This document shows, one piece after another, positions 34,632 through 39,430 of a stretch of DNA of 39,430 nucleotides. This stretch comes from Pantoea agglomerans NBRC 102470 (GTDB taxonomy: Bacteria; Pseudomonadota; Gammaproteobacteria; Enterobacterales; Enterobacteriaceae), in assembly GCF_001598475.1 (NCBI RefSeq), contig NZ_BCZA01000016.1:1-39430 (forward strand), in the 5' to 3' direction. The notes under the pieces were generated by a model. The model made no database searches. It was not told the origin of the DNA and saw only the letters and a program-made list of their open reading frames with translations. How positions within the stretch are numbered: position 1 is the first letter of the stretch; each line of letters starts with the position of its first letter. The position numbers and the translations under genes are program-made.

Positions 34632-35105
34632 ATGACGACAGCCGTGGCTATTAACGAAGTATTAAAAGAAGAGTGCATTATTCTCGATGTCGATTGCCAG
34701 ACCAAAGAGCAGATTATTTCTCAACTGACCGATCTGCTCTGCCAGACCGGGGCCGTCACTGATAAAGCCGCTTTCCTGGAAGATGTTTATCTGCGTGAGG
34801 AATTAGGCTCCACCGGATTTGAAAATCATATTGCTATTCCGCACGGCAAATCTGCCGCCGTCGCTAAAACCCGCATTGCCGTGGGTCGTTTACGCCGCGA
34901 CATTCCGTGGGAGACCATCGACGGCACCAAAGTCCGGCTGGTTATTCTGTTCGCGGTAAAAGAGTCCGATAAAGATGTGGGCCATATCAAAATGCTCGCC
35001 AAAATATCCATCGCGTTAGGCGATGAGGATGTCGTCGAGCAATTACTTAATGTCCCGCATCGCGAAGAGATGTTTCATTTACTGTTATCCCGATCGGGAG
35101 CCTGA
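34632..35105 (+). CDS. PTS EIIA component, fructose/mannitol type
   Basis: A 157-residue PTS_EIIA_2 domain protein. The phosphoryl acceptor is H71 in NHIAIPHGKS, the family signature. It passes phosphate from HPr to the EIIB domain of the downstream protein. GGAG lies upstream of the ATG at 34632. It is a stand-alone EIIA. Confidence 0.95.
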   Translation: MTTAVAINEVLKEECIILDVDCQTKEQIISQLTDLLCQTGAVTDKAAFLEDVYLREELGSTGFENHIAIPHGKSAAVAKTRIAVGRLRRDIPWETIDGTKVRLVILFAVKESDKDVGHIKMLAKISIALGDEDVVEQLLNVPHREEMFHLLLSRSGA

Positions 35106-35212
35106 ATAAACCGGAGAGCAACATGAATTAAAAAATTAAGGAGGTATTCCAGGTTGTAGCCATCCCTTCAGACAGAAAAACATAAATATAAAATTTTCAC
35201 TGGAGAACATTT
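35106..35212 (+). other. Gap with a two-codon mini-ORF and an orphan Shine-Dalgarno sequence
   Basis: Following GGAG (35113-35116) there is ATG-AAT-TAA (35123-35131). Then AAGGAGGT (35138-35145), a perfect anti-16S match, is followed by no in-frame gene. The actual EIIBC start is 68 bp later. This may be the relic of a small separate PTS gene, or translated leader sequence. Confidence 0.5.
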
Positions 35213-36637
35213 ATGAACATTATTGCCATTACCGCCTGTCCTACAGGTGTCGCCCACACCTACCTTGCCGAAAGTAATTTAAAAAAAGCGGCTAAAAAAC
35301 TGGGCCTGAATGTATTAGTTGAAACCCAGGGTGCGATTGAAAGCGAATATATTTTCAGCGAAGACGATATTCATCGGGCGGACGTCGTGTTGATCGCCGC
35401 AGATAAAAAAGTTGAGATGGCACGCTTCCAGCATAAAAACGTGATTGAGGTGCCCGTTACCCGTGCCGCGAAGGACGCTGAAGGCCTGTTAAATGCCATT
35501 GTTAACGGCGAGCTGGCTCCCAGGCTGGCCAACTCCGCTCCGCAGGCCAGTGCATCTGAACCGGCTAACAGTGCCCGCGAGGCGTCGGGTTCCCGCTCCT
35601 GGATTTCAGAGATTTATGTGCACCTGATCACCGGCGTGAACCTGATGATCCCCTTTGTGGTGGCGGGCGGCATTCTGATCGCGCTGAGTTTTTCATTCGG
35701 GATTACGGCGGCCACACCAGGGGACGCTAATTTCAGCCCGATAGCGAAGATGCTCTCTGACATCGGTGGCGGTTCCGCGTTTGCCCTGATGCTGCCGATT
35801 CTGGCGCTGGGGATCAGCCAGTCTGTCAGCGGCAAAGCGGGCATCGTGGCGGGCGCCGTGGGCGGGATGATGGCGATCCACACCGGCTCCGGCTTTCTCG
35901 GCGCGCTGATTGCCGGCTTCCTGGCCGGATACATCACGCTGCTGATCAATAACCATATCCATCTGCCCAAAGCGGTCGCCGGACTGAAACCTATTTTAAT
36001 CGTGCCTCTGTTAAGCGTGCTGCTGACCGGCGCACTGATGGCGCTGCTGATTGGTGAGCCGATCAAAATGCTGCTCGGCTGGCTGACCGACTTCCTCAGT
36101 TCGCTGGGTAACACCAACGCGGCCATTCTCGGCCTGCTGTTCGGCATGATGGTGGCCTTTGATATGGGCGGCCCGCTCAATAAAACCGTCTGTATGTTTG
36201 CGATTGGCCTGATGTCGAGCGGGGTCTACGGGCCGATTGCCGCCTGTATGGCGGCGGGCATGGTGCCACCACTGGGCATCGCGCTGGCAACCACCCTCTT
36301 CCGCCGCAAATTTACCGAGCAGGAGCGCGAGACCGGCAAGGTCACCTACATTCTCGGTCTGTCATTTATTACCGAAGGCGCGATCCCTTACGCGGTCGCC
36401 GATCCGCTGCGGGTCATCCCGGCTATCGTGGCGGGCTCCGGGTTAGCAGGCGCACTCTCAATGATGCTGGGCTGTGCTTCCCGCGCTCCGCACGGCGGCA
36501 TTTTCGTCATCTTCATTCCTAACGTGATCAGCAACGTCATGGGTTATCTGTTTGCGATTGCCGCAGGCAGTCTGCTGACGGCGCTGATCCTGCTGTTCCT
36601 GAAAAAAGATATCTCCGTTCCTGCAAAACAAGGATAA
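35213..36637 (+). CDS. PTS fructose-type EIIBC permease
   Basis: A 474-residue fusion. The EIIB domain (residues 1-100) has phosphorylated C9 in ITACPTGVAHTYLAE. An Ala/Ser-rich linker (about 103-125) leads to the membrane EIIC domain (about 130-470) with eight to ten segments, including GGPLNKTVCMFA and the FITEGAIPYAVADPLRVIPA substrate region typical of the FruA/FrwC group. It transports and phosphorylates a ketose or related sugar at the inner membrane. The specific substrate is not predictable. The aldolase gene follows after 5 bp. Confidence 0.93.
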   Translation: MNIIAITACPTGVAHTYLAESNLKKAAKKLGLNVLVETQGAIESEYIFSEDDIHRADVVLIAADKKVEMARFQHKNVIEVPVTRAAKDAEGLLNAIVNGELAPRLANSAPQASASEPANSAREASGSRSWISEIYVHLITGVNLMIPFVVAGGILIALSFSFGITAATPGDANFSPIAKMLSDIGGGSAFALMLPILALGISQSVSGKAGIVAGAVGGMMAIHTGSGFLGALIAGFLAGYITLLINNHIHLPKAVAGLKPILIVPLLSVLLTGALMALLIGEPIKMLLGWLTDFLSSLGNTNAAILGLLFGMMVAFDMGGPLNKTVCMFAIGLMSSGVYGPIAACMAAGMVPPLGIALATTLFRRKFTEQERETGKVTYILGLSFITEGAIPYAVADPLRVIPAIVAGSGLAGALSMMLGCASRAPHGGIFVIFIPNVISNVMGYLFAIAAGSLLTALILLFLKKDISVPAKQG

Positions 36638-36642
36638 AACCT

Positions 36643-37503
36643 ATGCTTTACAACATGAAAGATCTGCTCAGCGTTGCCCGACAGCATCAGTTTGGCGTTG
36701 GTGCGTTTAACATCGCCAGCGCGGAGTTTGGACGTGTGGCGGTTGAGACTGCCGAGCGACTGGATTCACCGCTGATTCTGGAGATCCATCCTGAAGAGAT
36801 GGCCTTCACCGGCCCGGAATTTATCGGCTATCTGCGGACGCTGGCGATTCAGGCGCGCGTGCCGGTGGTGATCCATCTGGACCATGGCCGTTCGCTGGAA
36901 GAGGTGATGAAAGCGATCTACGCAGGTTTTACTTCAGTGATGATTGACGCCTCCTCTCACCCTTTTGAGCAGAACATTGCGCTGACGAAGAAGATTGTCG
37001 AGATAGCGCACACGATTAATGTCTCTGTGGAAGCGGAGCTGGGCACCATCGGCGTGGCAGAAGGCAGCGGCGAAGGCGGCAGTAATGAGATTCTCTTTAC
37101 CGATCCGCAGCAGGCCGAGACCTTTGTGCGCGAGACCGGCACCGACACGCTGGCGGTCGCCATCGGCACTTCGCATGGTCTCTACCCCAAAGGGAAGCAG
37201 CCGAAGCTGGATATCGAGCGCCTGCAGCAGATCCGTAAGGTGGTCGATATCCCGCTGGTGCTGCATGGCGGTTCAGGCAACAAAGACAGTGAGGTCGCGG
37301 AATCGATCCGTTATGGCGTCGGTAAAATCAATATCTCCAGTGATATGAAGAAGGCGTTCTTTGTGGCGCTGGAGCAGGAACTGAAGCTAGGGGGACATGA
37401 ACCTAATGCTCTGTTTGTTAAACCGATGCAGGCGGCAAGTGAAGTGGTCGCGGCGAAGATGGCGCTGTTTAGTTCGGTGGGGAAAGCGGCGTTGTATCGG
37501 TAA
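36643..37503 (+). CDS. Class II ketose-bisphosphate aldolase
   Basis: A 286-residue zinc aldolase of the GatY/KbaY/FbaA group. The catalytic D80 and zinc ligand H81 lie in VIHLDHGRS, E132 is in VEAELG, and the other zinc ligands are H178 (GTSHGLYP) and H208 (LHGGSG). It splits a phosphoketose into dihydroxyacetone phosphate and an aldehyde. It is the last gene of the PTS operon, so it should act on the sugar phosphate made by that PTS; no dedicated kinase gene is present. A strong terminator follows. Confidence 0.93.
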   Translation: MLYNMKDLLSVARQHQFGVGAFNIASAEFGRVAVETAERLDSPLILEIHPEEMAFTGPEFIGYLRTLAIQARVPVVIHLDHGRSLEEVMKAIYAGFTSVMIDASSHPFEQNIALTKKIVEIAHTINVSVEAELGTIGVAEGSGEGGSNEILFTDPQQAETFVRETGTDTLAVAIGTSHGLYPKGKQPKLDIERLQQIRKVVDIPLVLHGGSGNKDSEVAESIRYGVGKINISSDMKKAFFVALEQELKLGGHEPNALFVKPMQAASEVVAAKMALFSSVGKAALYR

Positions 37504-37552
37504 GGGGGTGTGTGGCGTGGATGGTGGCTTGAAGACTGGTAGGGAGGCCGGG

Positions 37553-37582
37553 AAAAGGCACCGATGAATAGGTGCCTTTTTT
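37553..37582 (+). terminator. Rho-independent terminator of the PTS operon
   Basis: AAAAGGCACC (37553-37562), an 8-nt loop, GGTGCCTTTT (37571-37580) and further T residues. A 10-bp stem with U tract, 50 bp after the aldolase stop. Confidence 0.92.
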
Positions 37583-37734
37583 AGATGTTGTACAACCGGA
37601 TAACGCGGTCGTAACGTTTTTCGAGCATGCATGGAGGTCGTCACTAAATCCCCCATTACACCCCGGTAACGTTTTAATTAGTGCTTCACTGCCAGGGAGA
37701 ACTTAGCTATACCACAGGAAACAGGATTTTAATC
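37583..37734. other. Gap between PTS terminator and T6SS cassette
   Basis: No gene or clear signal is visible. It marks the change from backbone-like codon use to the AT-richer T6SS cassette. No tRNA, transposase or clear direct repeat was found here. Confidence 0.4.
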
Positions 37735-38220
37735 TCAGGACCGAACATTCCAGTCATCCGTATACTGCACATTACCATCAACGTAACGCCAGGTGATTTT
37801 GTCGTACATCAGGGAAAGGCTTTCCATATGGTTGATCTGCGAGTTTCCTGCCATTTTAGCATTTGGCATCCCCGGATTAATGCCAGTCACCTTCACCCCT
37901 TCGATAATCATAACAAAATAGCATTCCTCTTGCCCGGCATGGTTAATGCGATACCAGCGAATCTCCGCACTTTTCAGCGTCTGACCAGTAGCAACGGCTT
38001 TGTATAAGTATGGGCTGGCGCTATCAAACTCTTTTTCAATCATAATGGGAGAGTGTGATCGCTTGCCGGTGATTTTACCGTTGGCACTATCCACTGGAAT
38101 ATTTAAACCGTGACTGAAGCCAACAATTTCGATAGAACCATCACGATCCTGAACGTCTACAGATCCCTTAATATCTGCACCGCCGTCATCTTTAAGCCAC
38201 ATGTAAGCTGGAATAGGCAT
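37735..38220 (-). CDS. hcp: Type VI secretion tube protein Hcp
   Basis: A 161-residue Hcp family protein. The N-terminus MPIPAYMWLKDDGGADIKGSV is the classic Hcp1 opening, with HSPIMIEKEFDSASPYLYKAVATG in the middle and a C-terminal strand containing SLMYDKITWRYVDGN. Hexameric rings of Hcp stack into the T6SS tube and carry small effectors. AAGGAG at the end of the upstream gene serves as its ribosome-binding site, and the stop of that gene is 1 bp away. No other T6SS structural gene is in the window. Confidence 0.95.
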   Translation of the reverse strand: MPIPAYMWLKDDGGADIKGSVDVQDRDGSIEIVGFSHGLNIPVDSANGKITGKRSHSPIMIEKEFDSASPYLYKAVATGQTLKSAEIRWYRINHAGQEECYFVMIIEGVKVTGINPGMPNAKMAGNSQINHMESLSLMYDKITWRYVDGNVQYTDDWNVRS

Positions 38221-38221
38221 T

Positions 38222-38743
38222 TTACAAACTCCTTTTGAATGTGCATTTCTTCATAATAAAGTAATAGCAGAAAATGGCTAAAATCAGGTTGAAAGCCATA
38301 AGTGCAGCCATAGCAACATCTGAAAATTTTTCTATGTCCGGAAAAACAGCCTGGTAAGGTACAAAGCGGACGAATAACCAAAGCAGCATTACAAAAATGA
38401 TTATTTTTATCAATCGTCGCACGGTAGAGAAAGCCCACTCTTTAGGGAGGCAAGATGGGTTCACTTTGTGAGTAAGGCCGTTAAAAAGGGTGATAATCGC
38501 ACTCATAACCGGAATGCTGATTAGAGTATTAATTAAAATAGAAAAGTAATCTCGCAACGACTCCCAGGCCTCTAAGTCAGGTTCACCCAGAATGAAATGG
38601 GTAACGTTCAGAGCGCTTTGGAAATCAAATAAGGCTGTTATAGAGTCAACTAATCCATCATAGGGAACTTCTTTAGCAACGAACAGCATAATCACAGTAA
38701 AGAGCGCTAATTTTATAAAGAGACTAAGGACATGTTTTGCCAT
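38222..38743 (-). CDS. Four-helix membrane protein, candidate immunity protein
   Basis: A 173-residue protein that I do not recognise. About four membrane segments are visible, near residues 4-24, 68-90, 111-132 and 144-166, with a periplasmic-sized loop between the first two (GLVDSITALFDFQSALNVTH and following) and a basic C-terminus (KKCTFKRSL). Its first 20 bp overlap the end of the effector gene, and hcp begins right after it. By position it is the likely immunity partner of the L,D-transpeptidase-like effector. GAGG upstream favours ATG 38743; the frame also opens at TTG 38749. Confidence 0.7.
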   Translation of the reverse strand: MAKHVLSLFIKLALFTVIMLFVAKEVPYDGLVDSITALFDFQSALNVTHFILGEPDLEAWESLRDYFSILINTLISIPVMSAIITLFNGLTHKVNPSCLPKEWAFSTVRRLIKIIIFVMLLWLFVRFVPYQAVFPDIEKFSDVAMAALMAFNLILAIFCYYFIMKKCTFKRSL

Positions 38744-39239
38744 TGGCAATTACCTCAATCGTTCCATAGGCCTTTAACTTCCTCATACAAGGAACCTCTA
38801 TTTTCTGGGTCCTTAATAATGCATTGCGTAACAGGGAAAAATCAGAATCATGCGGAAGTGTGATACAACCCTCAGAAAGAACGCCGGGGTGCAAACGAGA
38901 GTTACCACGCTTAACGCTATCAACCCAGGTGTAATCATCAATTGCCCAATCATCCCGCCATATTGCAAACCATTCGGAATGCCTGAACGTAGCACCGCTG
39001 GCAAAATGATTATAAATATCCCTTACACCGGCATTTAGTTGTGATCGGAGGCCTCCCTCAGGACGGTCAACAATCCAGTATTTACCCGCTGGTACAGGCC
39101 CCTCTTTAGGAATCATTCCACAGGCACCACGATTACGATAAGCACCATTGCCAGAGAACGCTAAAAACGTTCCCACACCCGGAAAGGATAACGGTGAGTA
39201 GTCAGCATCATTAATAACAAACTTTCCATGTAGAGCCAT
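38724..39239 (-). CDS. Tlde1-like T6SS L,D-transpeptidase-fold effector (DUF2778)
   Basis: A 171-residue DUF2778 protein. The catalytic segment HPGVLSEGCITLP (H117, S122, C125) is the HxxxxSxGC active site of L,D-transpeptidase-like enzymes. Upstream it has the family block GPVPAGKYWIVDRPEGGLRSQL. Tlde1 of Salmonella, the characterised member, acts in the periplasm of the target on tetrapeptide stems, by carboxypeptidase and D-amino-acid exchange activity. No signal peptide is present, consistent with delivery by Hcp. ATG 39239 is chosen from the family start; ATG 39254 also has a ribosome-binding site. Confidence 0.85.
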   Translation of the reverse strand: MALHGKFVINDADYSPLSFPGVGTFLAFSGNGAYRNRGACGMIPKEGPVPAGKYWIVDRPEGGLRSQLNAGVRDIYNHFASGATFRHSEWFAIWRDDWAIDDYTWVDSVKRGNSRLHPGVLSEGCITLPHDSDFSLLRNALLRTQKIEVPCMRKLKAYGTIEVIANGKTCP

Positions 39240-39430
39240 TGATAATCCTTGCATCTATAATCCTTTGTGCGCTTATCCTACGCTGGTGAAAAGAAAATGA
39301 GCAATAATTCTCCCTGGAAAAAGTCTGAATTTAAGAAATAGGATGATTATGTTAGCAATAAGTCACTTAACAGATGTAATTAATATGCGTTTATGGCTTG
39401 TTATTTAACCTGAGAGTAACAGAGATGTTT
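39240..39430. other. AT-rich upstream region of the T6SS cassette
   Basis: This is the 5' region of the effector gene. AAGGATTAT precedes both possible effector start codons, as a 9-bp direct repeat. An ATG at 39425 on the plus strand at the edge of the window could start a gene outside, but it cannot be judged. Confidence 0.4.

Noticed and set aside
37583..37734. Possible attachment site flanking the T6SS cassette
   Set aside because: No tRNA gene, integrase or matching direct repeat was found on both sides within the window.
39425..39430. Possible plus-strand gene start at the right edge
   Set aside because: Only an ATG and one further codon fit in the window, with a weak upstream purine run; it cannot be judged.

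Overview
The window looks like a chromosomal segment of an Enterobacterales bacterium, most likely Erwiniaceae (Pantoea or a close relative). RsmC (343 aa), OpgB (763 aa), FhuF, HolD, RimI, YjjG, YecA and UhpA/B/C/T match the Escherichia coli proteins, as I remember them, in length and landmark residues. Gene order, however, is mosaic relative to E. coli. The genus is an inference; the order is well supported.

Layout. 1-6251 is a conserved backbone block: yjjG-rimI-holD on the minus strand, divergent from rsmC, then three tandem tRNA-Leu(CAG) genes, a Fur-boxed yjjZ/DUF1435 gene, a membrane diguanylate cyclase and Fur-boxed fhuF. 6346-15446 is accessory cargo: a YbaK-type tRNA-editing protein; a nucleoside-salvage unit (MFS transporter, LacI regulator, nucleoside hydrolase) with a palindromic operator inside its promoter; a histidine phosphatase; a beta-propeller protein; an orphan glycosyltransferase; and a divergent LysR/tautomerase pair. 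opgB (15668-17959) returns to backbone. In E. coli the fhuF-opgB interval holds dnaT-dnaC and yjj genes, which are missing here.

18179-19098 is a frameshifted CCDC90/DUF1640-like coiled-coil membrane protein built from 14-residue (42-bp) repeats. It is followed by a GNAT acetyltransferase. 19978-24823 is a LacI regulator divergent from an amino-acid-type ABC transporter (binding protein, permease, ATPase) plus a DadA-like FAD oxidoreductase, with two identical operator cores 45 bp apart. 24866-27666 carries an RcnB-like periplasmic protein, a beta-lactamase-fold lipoprotein and yecA. 27848-32819 is a complete uhpABCT hexose-phosphate sensing and uptake locus. 33096-37503 is a PRD-regulated fructose-type PTS with a class II ketose-bisphosphate aldolase.

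37735-39239 (minus strand) is an AT-richer type VI secretion cassette: a Tlde1-like L,D-transpeptidase-fold effector (DUF2778), an overlapping four-helix membrane protein that is the likely immunity protein, and an Hcp tube protein. It lies at the edge of the window, and no other T6SS structural gene is visible.

The most unusual items are the repeat-built DUF1640-like gene with its exact 4-bp deletion, the T6SS cassette with its unrecognised polytopic immunity candidate and its effector-immunity-hcp order, the operator-in-spacer architecture of the nucleoside operon, and the GC-rich structured element in the first 300 bp.
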